This document shows, in pieces, positions 19,782 through 28,455 of a DNA stretch of 64,000 nt. How positions within the stretch are numbered: the stretch's first letter is position 1; each line of letters begins with the position of its first letter. A program made the translations under genes and the position numbers. Origin of the DNA: Sphaerotilus montanus (GTDB lineage: Bacteria > Pseudomonadota > Gammaproteobacteria > Burkholderiales > Burkholderiaceae_C); contig NZ_JACCFH010000001.1 of NCBI RefSeq assembly GCF_013410775.1, forward strand, positions 2,790,001 through 2,854,000, given 5' to 3'. The notes beneath the pieces were generated by a model. That model had not been told where the DNA came from and ran no database searches. It worked only from the letters and a program-made list of their open reading frames with translations.

Positions 19782-20428
19782 TGCAAACCTTCCCGAAGTC
19801 CCCGATGACCGCCGTGTTGCGCACTGGCGCACTGGCGCTGGCGCTGGCGCTGCTGAGCCCCGTGCTGGCCCGCGCCGACGCGGTCGAGTCGCTGCGCAGC
19901 TTTGTGCAGACGGTGCAGTCCGGCCGCTCGCCGTTCACGCAGGTCGTCACCGCACCGGACGGCGTGAAGAAGAAGACCACCAGCGGCGAGTTCGAGTTCC
20001 AGCGGCCCAACCGCTTCCGCTTCGAGTACACCAAGCCCTACGAGCAGCAGATCGTCTCCGATGGCCAGAAGGTCTGGCTGTTCGACGTGGACCTGAACCA
20101 GGTGACCGTGCGCGCGTTTGACCAGGTGCTCGGCTCGACCCCGGCGGCGCTGCTGGCCGGTGGCAATCTGGAGCGCGACTTCACGCTGCAGGCCGACGCG
20201 GATGCGGGCGGGCTGCAGTGGGTGCAGGCCCAGCCCAAGGCCAAGGAAGGGCAGATCCGCCAGTTGCGCGTCGGCTTCCGCGGCAAGGAGCTGGCGGCGA
20301 TCGAGCTGGTCGATGCGCTCGGCCAGCGCTCGCGGCTCGACTTCAGCCGCTTCGAGCCGAACGTGACGCTGGCCGCGACCCGCTTCAAGTTCACCGCGCC
20401 GGCAGGCGCCGACGTGCTGCAGCAGTGA
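19778..20428 (+). CDS. lolA: Outer-membrane lipoprotein carrier LolA
   Basis: A periplasmic chaperone that ferries lipoproteins from LolCDE to LolB. The 216-residue protein has a signal peptide ending at about residue 33 (VLARADA), then the LolA fold ([47 protein letters not shown]). The start overlaps the ftsK stop by four bases; a second ATG follows immediately at 19781. Its stop overlaps the GTG start of rarA. The ftsK-lolA-rarA order is common in proteobacteria. A second LolA-like gene at 50826 belongs to the polyene locus. Confidence 0.94.
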   Translation: MMQTFPKSPMTAVLRTGALALALALLSPVLARADAVESLRSFVQTVQSGRSPFTQVVTAPDGVKKKTTSGEFEFQRPNRFRFEYTKPYEQQIVSDGQKVWLFDVDLNQVTVRAFDQVLGSTPAALLAGGNLERDFTLQADADAGGLQWVQAQPKAKEGQIRQLRVGFRGKELAAIELVDALGQRSRLDFSRFEPNVTLAATRFKFTAPAGADVLQQ

Positions 20429-21786
20429 GCGCTCCGATCGGCGACCTGTTCGGCGATCTGCCGGAATCCGATCCGGCAGCCGCGGCGGCACCGACATCGG
20501 CGCAGGCCGCCGACGCGCCGCTCGCCGAGCGCCTGCGCCCGCGCCACATCGACGAGGTCATCGGCCAGCGCGACCTGCTCGGGCCGGGCAAGCCAGTGCG
20601 GGTGGCGTTCGAATCCGGCCGGCCGCATTCGATGATCCTGTGGGGGCCGCCCGGCGTCGGCAAGACGACGCTGGCGCGCCTGATGGCCGATGCCTTCGAC
20701 AGCCATTTCGTGCAGATCTCGGCCGTGCTCGGCGGCGTCAAGGACATCCGCGATGCCGTTGACCAGGCGAAGCTGGCGCAGTCGCGCGGGCGGCGCTGCA
20801 TCGTCTTCGTGGACGAGGTGCACCGCTTCAACAAGGCGCAGCAGGACGCCTTCCTGCCGCACGTCGAGTCCGGCCTGTTCACCTTCATCGGGGCGACGAC
20901 CGAAAACCCGTCCTTCGAGGTCAACTCCGCCTTGCTGTCGCGGGCGACGGTGCATGTGCTGCAGCCGCTGTCCGAGGACGATCTCGGCGCGCTGCTGGCC
21001 ACCGCCCGCGCCGAACTCCACGCCACCGAGCCGACGCCCGAGGCCGCGCAGCGCCTGATCGCCTATGCGGACGGGGACGCGCGCCGCCTGCTCAACACCT
21101 ACGAGAACGTGGTGCGCATGGTGGGACTGGACGCCGTGCTCGACGAAGCCGCGCTGGAGCGCAGCCTCGGCGCGCAGCTGCGCCGCTACGACAAGGGCGG
21201 CGACCAGTTCTTCGACACGATCTCCGCGCTGCACAAGTCCGTGCGCGGCAGCAGCCCGGATGCGGCGCTGTACTGGTTCGCGCGCATGGTCGATGGCGGG
21301 GTCGATCCGCGCTACATCGCCCGGCGGCTGATCCGCATGGCCAGCGAGGACATCGGCCTGGCCGATCCGCGGGCGCTGCGGCTGGCGCTCGATGCCAGCG
21401 AGACCTACGAGCGGCTCGGCTCGCCGGAAGGGGAGCTGGCGCTGGCGCAGGCGGTCGTCTATCTGGCGGTGGCGCCCAAGTCGAACGCGGTCTACACGGC
21501 GTGGAAGGCGGCGCGGGCCTTCGTGCAGCAGGATGGCTCGCGGCCCGTGCCGCTGCACCTGCGCAATGCGCCGACGAAGCTGATGAAGGACCTCGACCAC
21601 GGTCGGAATTATCGATATGCCCACGACGAGGTGGACGGATATCCGTCCGGCGAGCAGTACTTCCCGGACGCCCACGACCCCGCACCGCGCTTCTATGCGC
21701 CGGTCGGCCGCGGGCTGGAGATCCGCATCGGCGAAAAGCTTGCCCAATTGCGGCAACTCGACGAAGAGGCGAAGAAAAGTCGCTGA
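20425..21786 (+). CDS. rarA: Replication-associated recombination ATPase RarA (MgsA)
   Basis: A clamp-loader-like AAA+ ATPase that acts at stalled replication forks. The 453-residue protein has Walker A GPPGVGKTT (~75), Walker B with CIVFVDEVHRF, sensor 1 FIGATTENPSF, and the C-terminal tetramerisation part (RRLIRMASEDIGLADPRAL, YLAVAPKSNAVY). The start is a GTG at 20425 that overlaps the lolA stop (GTGA). No ATG fits the N-terminal domain better. Confidence 0.94.
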   Translation: MSAPIGDLFGDLPESDPAAAAAPTSAQAADAPLAERLRPRHIDEVIGQRDLLGPGKPVRVAFESGRPHSMILWGPPGVGKTTLARLMADAFDSHFVQISAVLGGVKDIRDAVDQAKLAQSRGRRCIVFVDEVHRFNKAQQDAFLPHVESGLFTFIGATTENPSFEVNSALLSRATVHVLQPLSEDDLGALLATARAELHATEPTPEAAQRLIAYADGDARRLLNTYENVVRMVGLDAVLDEAALERSLGAQLRRYDKGGDQFFDTISALHKSVRGSSPDAALYWFARMVDGGVDPRYIARRLIRMASEDIGLADPRALRLALDASETYERLGSPEGELALAQAVVYLAVAPKSNAVYTAWKAARAFVQQDGSRPVPLHLRNAPTKLMKDLDHGRNYRYAHDEVDGYPSGEQYFPDAHDPAPRFYAPVGRGLEIRIGEKLAQLRQLDEEAKKSR

Positions 21787-21999
21787 ATTGCGGGTCTTCT
21801 CCGGATATTCAGCGGTTTCCATAGCGCAAACGCGCATCTTTTCCAGCGCGACCCCCGCCTAGAATCCTCGTGCGGAATGCCGCGGCAGGAATTCACATCC
21901 TGTCCCGGGCCGGGTCCGCACGAAGCGGATCACCCCTGGCACGCGCCTTGCGGTATGGCTCGGCAGCTTGCAGCAGCAGCGGTCACAGGAGAGCTTGGA

Positions 22000-22935
22000 A
22001 TGGACATCTTTGTACAGCAGATCATCAACGGACTGGTGCTCGGGAGCATGTATGCCCTCGTCGCGCTGGGCTACACGATGGTCTACGGCATCATCAGCCT
22101 GATCAACTTCGCCCACGGCGAGGTGCTCATGGTCGGCGCCATGGTCAGTTGGACCGTCGCGACCTTTCTGCTCGATACGGCCTCGCCCATGCCGGGCTGG
22201 CTGATCATGCTGATCTCGGCGGTGGCGGCGATCATCGTCTGCTCCCTGCTCAACTACGCGATCGAGAAGATCGCCTACCGCCCGCTGCGCAACGCACCGC
22301 GCCTGGCCCCGCTGATCACCGCGATGGGCATGAGCCTGCTGCTGCAGACGCTGGCGATGATCATCTGGAAACCGAACCCCAAGCCGTACCCGCAACTGCT
22401 GCCGGTCGAGATCTTCTTCCTGTGGGAAGACGGTCCGGTGATCACCATCACGCAGATCCTGATCCTGGTCATCACCGCGCTGTCGCTGGGCGGGCTGCTG
22501 TGGCTGGTCAACAAGACCAAGCTGGGCCGCGCGATGCGCGCCACGGCCGAGAACCCGCGGGTCGCCGGCCTGATGGGCGTGCGTCCTGACCACATCATCA
22601 GCGCCACCTTCGTCATCGGCGCAGCCCTGGCGGCCATCGCCGGGATCATGTGGGCGGCCAACTACGGCACGCTGCAGCACACGATGGGCTTCATGCCGGG
22701 CCTGAAGGCGTTCACCGCCGCGGTGTTCGGCGGTATCGGCAACCTGGCTGGGGCGATGGTCGGCGGCGTGCTGCTCGGCCTGATCGAGGCGATCGGCGCC
22801 GGCTACCTGGGTGACCTGACCGGCGGCCTCTTCGGCAGCCACTACGTCGAGATCTTCGCCTTCCTCGTCCTCATCCTGGTCCTCACCGTGCGTCCGTCCG
22901 GCCTGCTGGGCGAACGTGTGGCAGACCGCGCCTGA
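22000..22935 (+). CDS. livH: Branched-chain amino-acid ABC transporter permease LivH
   Basis: A membrane permease of a HAAT-type importer for branched-chain or related amino acids. The 311-residue protein has about eight hydrophobic segments and the family signatures GLVLGSMYALVALGYTMVYG, LINFAHGE and GGIGNLAGAMVGG. The ATG at 22000 is fixed by a good AGGAG about eight bases upstream and by matching family length; the frame is open for 41 more codons upstream without similarity. It is the first gene of livHMGF. About 210 bp separate it from rarA and contain a TAGAAT -10-like hexamer near 21860. No livK binding-protein gene lies in the window. Confidence 0.95.
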   Translation: MDIFVQQIINGLVLGSMYALVALGYTMVYGIISLINFAHGEVLMVGAMVSWTVATFLLDTASPMPGWLIMLISAVAAIIVCSLLNYAIEKIAYRPLRNAPRLAPLITAMGMSLLLQTLAMIIWKPNPKPYPQLLPVEIFFLWEDGPVITITQILILVITALSLGGLLWLVNKTKLGRAMRATAENPRVAGLMGVRPDHIISATFVIGAALAAIAGIMWAANYGTLQHTMGFMPGLKAFTAAVFGGIGNLAGAMVGGVLLGLIEAIGAGYLGDLTGGLFGSHYVEIFAFLVLILVLTVRPSGLLGERVADRA

Positions 22936-22954
22936 CGCCCGAGGAGATTCCCCC

Positions 22955-24055
22955 ATGCAAAACCTCCAATCCATGGACAAGACCAAGCAGTTGCTGGTGT
23001 TCGCGCTGGCGGCCGTCGCGCTGCTGGCCCTGCCGCTGTTCGCGGCGCAGTTCGGCCACGGCTGGGTGCGCATCATGGCGCTGGCCCTGCTGTACGTGAT
23101 GCTCGCCCTCGGGCTGAACATCGTGGTGGGCTACGCCGGCCTGCTCGACCTCGGCTATGTCGCGTTCTACGCGGTCGGCGCCTATCTGTACGCCCTGGTC
23201 GCCTCGCCCCATCTCACCGACAACTTCGAGTCCCTGAAGGCGGCGTATCCCAACGGGCTGCACTTTCCGATCTGGGCGGTCGTGCCGATCGCGGCGGCGG
23301 TGGCCGCCGTCTGCGGCATGGTGCTGGGTGCGCCGACGCTGAAGCTGCGCGGCGACTACCTGGCCATCGTGACGCTCGGTTTCGGCGAGATCATCCGCGT
23401 GTTCATGAACAACCTCGAACATCCGGTCAACATCACCAATGGCCCGCGTGGCATCAGCCAGATCGACCCGATGAACGTCTTCGGGGTGGACTTCGGCAAG
23501 CCGCTGGACCTGTTCGGCTACTCGATTCCGCCGGTGGCGCTGTACTACTACCTGTTCCTCGCGCTGGTGATCCTGACCGTCATCATCAGCCACCGGCTGG
23601 AGGTGTCGCGCATCGGCCGCGCCTGGATGGCCATTCGCGAAGACGAGATCGCCGCCAAGGCGATGGGCCTGAACACCCGCAACCTCAAGCTGCTGGCCTT
23701 CGGCATGGGCGCCACCTTCGGCGGTGTCTCGGGCGCCATGTTCGCGGCCTTCCAGGGCTTCATCTCGCCCGAGTCGTTCACGCTGGCCGAGTCGGTGATG
23801 ATCGTGGCGATGGTGGTGCTGGGCGGGATCGGGCACATCCCCGGCGTGATCCTGGGTGCGCTGCTGCTGTCGGCGCTGCCGGAAGTGCTGCGCTATGTCG
23901 CCGGTGACATCCAGGCGATGACGGGCGGGCGGCTGGACGCCTCCATCCTGCGCCAGCTGCTGATCGCGCTGGCGATGATCACGATCATGCTGGTGCGCCA
24001 GCGCGGCCTGTGGCCCGCGCCCGAGCACGGCAAGGCCGCTCCGGCTGCCAAGTGA
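22955..24055 (+). CDS. livM: Branched-chain amino-acid ABC transporter permease LivM
   Basis: The second membrane permease of the importer, 366 residues with 8-10 hydrophobic segments. Family motifs are NIVVGYAGLLDLGYVAFYA, GAPTLKLRGDYLAIVTLGFG and the cytoplasmic coupling loop with GRAWMAIREDEIAAKAMGL. The ATG at 22955 has GAGGAG upstream. It is 19 bp after livH and 22 bp before livG. Confidence 0.95.
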   Translation: MQNLQSMDKTKQLLVFALAAVALLALPLFAAQFGHGWVRIMALALLYVMLALGLNIVVGYAGLLDLGYVAFYAVGAYLYALVASPHLTDNFESLKAAYPNGLHFPIWAVVPIAAAVAAVCGMVLGAPTLKLRGDYLAIVTLGFGEIIRVFMNNLEHPVNITNGPRGISQIDPMNVFGVDFGKPLDLFGYSIPPVALYYYLFLALVILTVIISHRLEVSRIGRAWMAIREDEIAAKAMGLNTRNLKLLAFGMGATFGGVSGAMFAAFQGFISPESFTLAESVMIVAMVVLGGIGHIPGVILGALLLSALPEVLRYVAGDIQAMTGGRLDASILRQLLIALAMITIMLVRQRGLWPAPEHGKAAPAAK

Positions 24056-24077
24056 AGCGAACAGGAGCACCATCCCC

Positions 24078-24866
24078 ATGAGCAAGAACACTTCGGACAT
24101 CGTCCTGGAAGTCAAGGGCGTCTCCAAGCGCTTCGGCGGCCTGCAGGCGCTCTCGGACGTCGGCATCACCATCCACAAGGGCCAGGTCTACGGCCTGATC
24201 GGTCCGAACGGCGCTGGCAAGACGACCTTCTTCAACGTCATCACCGGCCTCTACACGCCGGACGGTGGCACCTTCCAGCTCGGCGGCGCCCCGTACACGC
24301 CGACCGCGGTGCATGAAGTCGCGGCCGCCGGCATCGCCCGCACCTTCCAGAACATCCGGCTCTTCCCCGAGATGACAGCGCTGGAGAACGTCATGGTCGG
24401 CCGCCACGTGCGCACGCACTCCGGCCTGATCGGCGCCATCTTCCGCACGCCCGGCTTCAAGGCCGAGGAAAAGGCCATCGCCGACCGTGCGCAGGAGCTG
24501 CTGGACTACGTCGGCATCGGCAAGTTCGCCGAGTACAAGGCCCGCACGCTGTCCTACGGCGACCAGCGGCGCCTGGAGATTGCCCGTGCGCTGGCGACCG
24601 ACCCCAAGCTGATCGCGCTGGACGAGCCGGCCGCCGGCATGAACGCCACCGAGAAGGTGGTGCTGCGCGAGCTGATCGACCAGATCCGCCGCGATGGCCG
24701 CACCATCCTCATCATCGAGCACGACGTGAAGCTCGTGATGGGCCTGTGCGACCGGCTGACCGTGCTCGACTACGGCAAGCAGATCGCCGAGGGCACGCCA
24801 TCCGAGGTGCAGAAGAACGAGAAGGTGATCGAGGCCTATCTGGGCAGCGGTCACAAGGCCCACTGA
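24078..24866 (+). CDS. livG: Branched-chain amino-acid ABC transporter ATPase LivG
   Basis: An ATP-hydrolysing subunit of the importer, 262 residues. Walker A is GPNGAGKTTF, the signature LSYGDQRRLEIARAL and Walker B LIALDEPAAGMN, followed by the switch His in IIEHDVKLVM. The C-terminal tail (SEVQKNEKVIEAYLG) is typical of LivG. A clear AGGAG precedes the ATG. Confidence 0.96.
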   Translation: MSKNTSDIVLEVKGVSKRFGGLQALSDVGITIHKGQVYGLIGPNGAGKTTFFNVITGLYTPDGGTFQLGGAPYTPTAVHEVAAAGIARTFQNIRLFPEMTALENVMVGRHVRTHSGLIGAIFRTPGFKAEEKAIADRAQELLDYVGIGKFAEYKARTLSYGDQRRLEIARALATDPKLIALDEPAAGMNATEKVVLRELIDQIRRDGRTILIIEHDVKLVMGLCDRLTVLDYGKQIAEGTPSEVQKNEKVIEAYLGSGHKAH

Positions 24867-24888
24867 ACGCAGCAGGACATCGACATCC

Positions 24889-25647
24889 ATGGCAAGCGCA
24901 ACTGCAACTGCAACGGCAGCGAACAAGACCAGCGGCCAGGTCCTGCTGAGCATCGAGAACCTGAAGGTGGCCTATGGCGGCATCCAGGCGGTCAAGGGCG
25001 TGACCTTCGAGGTCCGGGAGGGCGAACTCGTCAGCCTGATCGGGGCCAACGGCGCAGGCAAGACCACGTCGCTGAAGGCCGTCACCGGCATCCAGCCGAT
25101 GGCCGATGGCGACGTGAAGTACCTCGGCAAGAGCCTGAAAGGACAGGGCGCCTGGGATCTGGCCAAGCAAGGGCTGGTGATGATCCCGGAAGGCCGCGGG
25201 ACCTTCACCCGGATGACGATCACCGAGAACTTGCAGATGGGGGCCTACACCCGCAACGACAAGGCCGAGATCGCGGCCGACATCGACAAGGTCTTCACCA
25301 TCTTTCCGCGCCTGAAGGAACGCCGCGACCAGCTCGCCGGCACGATGTCCGGCGGCGAGCAGCAGATGCTGGCCATGGGCCGCGCGCTGATGGCCCGACC
25401 GAAGGTGCTGCTGCTGGACGAGCCGTCGATGGGCCTGTCGCCGATCATGGTCGACAAGATCTTCGAGGTGGTCGGCGACATCCACAAGCAGGGCGTGACC
25501 ATGCTGCTCGTCGAGCAGAACGCCAGCCGCGCGCTGGCCGTGGCCGACCGCGGCTACGTGATGGAGTCCGGCCTGATCACGATGACCGGCAAGGGCCGGG
25601 ACCTGCTGGCCGATCCGAAGGTGCGCGCGGCCTATCTGGGCGAGTAA
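24889..25647 (+). CDS. livF: Branched-chain amino-acid ABC transporter ATPase LivF
   Basis: The second ATPase of the importer, 252 residues. Walker A is GANGAGKTTS, the signature MSGGEQQMLAMGRAL and Walker B VLLLDEPSMGLSP, with VEQNASRAL for the H-loop region, where Gln replaces the usual His as is normal in LivF. An Ala/Thr-rich N-terminal extension (ASATATATAANKTSG) precedes the fold. Last gene of the operon; no clear terminator is visible before the nuclease gene 47 bp later. Confidence 0.96.
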   Translation: MASATATATAANKTSGQVLLSIENLKVAYGGIQAVKGVTFEVREGELVSLIGANGAGKTTSLKAVTGIQPMADGDVKYLGKSLKGQGAWDLAKQGLVMIPEGRGTFTRMTITENLQMGAYTRNDKAEIAADIDKVFTIFPRLKERRDQLAGTMSGGEQQMLAMGRALMARPKVLLLDEPSMGLSPIMVDKIFEVVGDIHKQGVTMLLVEQNASRALAVADRGYVMESGLITMTGKGRDLLADPKVRAAYLGE

Positions 25648-25694
25648 GTCGGGGTTGCTGGCGGGGCGGGGCGGGGGAGGCATGGGATGATCCG

Positions 25695-26315
25695 ATGCTG
25701 CTTCCCTCAATGAAATCGCTTCCTTCCATGGTTCGTCTCTCCCCCTCCCGTCGTGCCCGTCTGGCCTTGGTGGCCCTGCTGCTGGCTGCGCCACTGGCCC
25801 CCTCCCTGGCGCGCACCGACGAGCCTGCCGCCGCACCGTCGGCCGGCTACCAGGCGTTTTCACCGCGCGCCTCCTACCGCCTGTGCTTCAACCCGGACGG
25901 GGACTCGTGCGAGGCGCTGCTCATCGAGGCCATCCGCGCCACCCGCCGCTCGCTGCACGTGCAGGCTTACTACTTCACCAGCGCGCCCGTGGCCCAGGCC
26001 GTCAAGCAGGCCAGGGACCGCGGGGTCGATGTGCAGGTCATCCTGGACAAGAGCCAGGTGGACGACAAATACACCAGCGCGACCTTCCTGAAGAACGCCG
26101 GGGTGTCGGTGGTCATCGACGCCCGGCCTGCCATCGCGCACAACAAGGTGATGATCTTCGACGGCCGCGCCGTCTTCACCGGCTCGTACAACTTCACCAA
26201 GTCCGCCGAGAAGCGCAACACCGAAAACGGCCTGCTGATCCGCGACGACGCGGCACTGGTCAAGGCCTACCTGGACAACTGGAAGGCGCGTTTCGCGCTG
26301 TCCGAGCCGTACTGA
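25695..26315 (+). CDS. Exported PLD-superfamily nuclease/phospholipase (single HKD)
   Basis: A small phospholipase-D-superfamily protein of 206 residues, similar in layout to the Nuc endonuclease. A signal peptide spans about the first 40 residues (VALLLAAPLAPSLA), so it is exported. One HKD motif is present: His-x-Lys-x4-Asp in HNKVMIFDGRAVFTGSYNFT; such enzymes work as dimers. The motif QAYYFTSAPVAQAV upstream is also typical. Two later in-frame ATGs (25710 and 25728) are alternative starts that shorten the signal region. It could cleave DNA/RNA or phospholipid head groups; sequence does not decide. Confidence 0.88.
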   Translation: MLLPSMKSLPSMVRLSPSRRARLALVALLLAAPLAPSLARTDEPAAAPSAGYQAFSPRASYRLCFNPDGDSCEALLIEAIRATRRSLHVQAYYFTSAPVAQAVKQARDRGVDVQVILDKSQVDDKYTSATFLKNAGVSVVIDARPAIAHNKVMIFDGRAVFTGSYNFTKSAEKRNTENGLLIRDDAALVKAYLDNWKARFALSEPY

Positions 26316-26363
26316 ACCGCCTCGCATCGTGCCGCCCGGCACCGGCTTTCGCAGGAACCCCCC

Positions 26364-27410
26364 ATGCGCATCGTCCACAACCCTGACCACCACCGCCACG
26401 ACGCCCGCCACGAGATGTACCGCGGCCGGCTCGTGCCCTGTCATGAGACGCCAGACCGGCTGGCGTTCGTGCTGGAGGCGCTCCGGCAGCGGCCGGTGGG
26501 GGTGCTGAGCGGTCCGGAGCCGGTGTCGGATGCCGAACTGCGCGCAGTCCACGCGCCGCGGTATCTCGATTTTCTGGCTGGCGCCTGGGAGGCCTGGGTG
26601 GCCCTGGACCCGGCCAATGCCGCGCTCGACATCCTGCCGTCGGTGTGGCCGGTGCGCGGGTTCCGGCATGACGTGGAACCGCTCAACTTCGCGGCCCGGC
26701 TCGGGCTCTACTCCTTCGACGCGGGCAGTCCGATGGTGGCGGGTACCTGGGCGGCGGCGCGGGCGGGTGCTGCCTGTGCGGTGACGGCGGCGCGTGCCGT
26801 GCTGTCCGGCGAAGGCAGCGCGCTGGCGCTCACCCGTCCCCCGGGCCACCACGCCGGGCCGGACTTCTTCGGCGGTTACTGCTTCCTCAACAACGCCGCG
26901 CTCGCCGCCCAGACGCTGCGCGACGGCGGCGCAGCCCGGGTGGCGGTGCTCGATGTCGACTACCACCACGGCAACGGCACGCAGACGATCTTCTACGCCC
27001 GCGACGACGTGCTGACCGTGTCGCTGCACGGCGATCCAATGACCGAGTACCCGTTTTTCCTCGGCCATGCGGACGAACGCGGGGAGGGCGCCGGACTCGG
27101 CTGGAACCTCAACCTGCCGCTGCCCCGCGGCACCTCGGCCGCCACCTGGTTCGACACGCTCGACCATGCCGCGCAGGCGGTCGAGCGGTGCCAGCCGGAT
27201 GCGCTGGTCGTGGCGCTGGGGGTGGACACCTTCGAGGGCGATCCCATCTCCGGCTTCCACCTGCGCAGTGCCGACTATCTGCGGCTCGGCGAGCGCCTGG
27301 CGCGCCTCGGGCTGCCGACGGTGTTCACGATGGAGGGGGGCTATGCCGTCGCCGAGGTCGGCGTCCATGTCGTGAACGTGTTGGAAGGCTTCGAGGCACG
27401 GGCACGGTAG
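26364..27410 (+). CDS. Histone-deacetylase-family amidohydrolase (acetylpolyamine amidohydrolase-like)
   Basis: A Zn-dependent deacetylase of 348 residues. The active-site motifs are TRPPGHHAGPDFFGGYCFLN (paired His), VLDVDYHHGNGTQ (two Zn ligands, Asp and His), GVDTFEGDPI (third ligand Asp) and the C-terminal MEGGYAV with the catalytic-region Tyr. The N terminus (IVHNPDHHRHDARHEMYRGR) matches acetylpolyamine amidohydrolases rather than acetoin-utilisation proteins. Likely substrates are N-acetylated polyamines or similar acyl amides. It stands alone, with an AGGAA ribosome-binding site. Confidence 0.9.
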   Translation: MRIVHNPDHHRHDARHEMYRGRLVPCHETPDRLAFVLEALRQRPVGVLSGPEPVSDAELRAVHAPRYLDFLAGAWEAWVALDPANAALDILPSVWPVRGFRHDVEPLNFAARLGLYSFDAGSPMVAGTWAAARAGAACAVTAARAVLSGEGSALALTRPPGHHAGPDFFGGYCFLNNAALAAQTLRDGGAARVAVLDVDYHHGNGTQTIFYARDDVLTVSLHGDPMTEYPFFLGHADERGEGAGLGWNLNLPLPRGTSAATWFDTLDHAAQAVERCQPDALVVALGVDTFEGDPISGFHLRSADYLRLGERLARLGLPTVFTMEGGYAVAEVGVHVVNVLEGFEARAR

Positions 27411-27461
27411 GCTCGCGGCCTTGAGCACCCCCGCATGACCTTGACCCGAGAGCCGTCCGCC

Positions 27462-28448
27462 ATGTCCTCACCGCTTTCCTTTCCCCCGGCTGCACTGGTG
27501 GCGCTGGTCCTGTCCGTGTCGTTGCCACTGTCTGGCTGTGGTGGCAGCGCCGGTGCCGGCACAGCCAGCGAGACGGGGTCCGACTCCGAGTTCGCCACTG
27601 CCGCCAGCGCCCTGTACGCCGCACGGCCGGACACCACCATCTGCCGCGCCGGCACGCTCGCAGCCGCGGAAAAATCCGGCGCCCTGGCCACTGTCAACGC
27701 CATCCGCGCCGCCCATGGCTTGTCCGCGGTGACCTACGACGCCGCGGGTGACGAGGAGGTGATGCAGATCTCGCTGATGTCGGTCGTCAATGGCCAGCTC
27801 AGCCATGCCCCGCCGAGCACCTGGGGTTGCTACAGCGCCACAGGCCTGACGGGCGCCCAGCGCAGCAACCTCTACCTCGGTGGCCCGAGCGCCTACCTGA
27901 CGCTGGCGTCCTCGGCGTCGATCCTGGCGGGCTGGCTGACCGATGTCGGCAGCGAGGCGACGCTCGGCCACCGCCGCTGGCTGCTCGACCCTTTCCTGAA
28001 GCAGATCGCCTTCGGTCGGGTCGATGTGCAGGCTGCCAGCGGCGTGCGGACCACGGGGGCCGCCATCAAGGTGATCTACACCACCGATGGCGCCGGCCCG
28101 GTCACGCCCGACTACGTGGCCTACCCGGTCGGCGACTACAAGAAAGCGTACTTCCAGGGCAACCCGATCCAGTCCTTCACCGCCCTGGCCGACAAGACCA
28201 GCCGCAGCGCCAACGGCCTCGCCAAGGTCGACTACGGCGTGGCCACGGTCGCTGTGGTGCCCCGCGGCGGCAAGGCGCTGGCGGTCACGGAGGTGTCACC
28301 CGACTATGCGGGTTACGGGGTGCCCAATGTGCTGCGCTTCCGGGCGGCGGGCATCACGGCGGGCGTGGTGCACGACGTGACGATCGCCAATGTCCGGGTG
28401 AACGGTGTGCTGCGCAGTTACAGCTACACCTTCCGGCTGGTGGATTGA
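27462..28448 (+). CDS. CAP/SCP-domain lipoprotein
   Basis: A secreted lipoprotein of 328 residues. The N terminus has a hydrophobic signal ending in the lipobox LSGC (Cys at about residue 26). A CAP (SCP/PR-1) domain follows at ~65-215: NAIRAAHGLSAVTYDAAGDE, then NGQLSHAPPSTWGC and SEATLGHRRWLLDP. The last ~110 residues form an unassigned beta-rich domain. The ATG at 27462 gives a compact lipoprotein signal; a start at 27435 adds nine polar residues. CAP proteins have diverse roles and no enzymatic activity can be assigned. It converges on ppc with 7 bp between stop codons. Confidence 0.82.
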   Translation: MSSPLSFPPAALVALVLSVSLPLSGCGGSAGAGTASETGSDSEFATAASALYAARPDTTICRAGTLAAAEKSGALATVNAIRAAHGLSAVTYDAAGDEEVMQISLMSVVNGQLSHAPPSTWGCYSATGLTGAQRSNLYLGGPSAYLTLASSASILAGWLTDVGSEATLGHRRWLLDPFLKQIAFGRVDVQAASGVRTTGAAIKVIYTTDGAGPVTPDYVAYPVGDYKKAYFQGNPIQSFTALADKTSRSANGLAKVDYGVATVAVVPRGGKALAVTEVSPDYAGYGVPNVLRFRAAGITAGVVHDVTIANVRVNGVLRSYSYTFRLVD

Positions 28449-28455
28449 GGCGCGC

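Noticed and set aside
17175-19832. Very long open frame antisense to ftsK
   Set aside because: High GC content produces long antisense frames; composition is His/Gln/Arg-rich without family motifs, and the plus strand has complete FtsK motifs.
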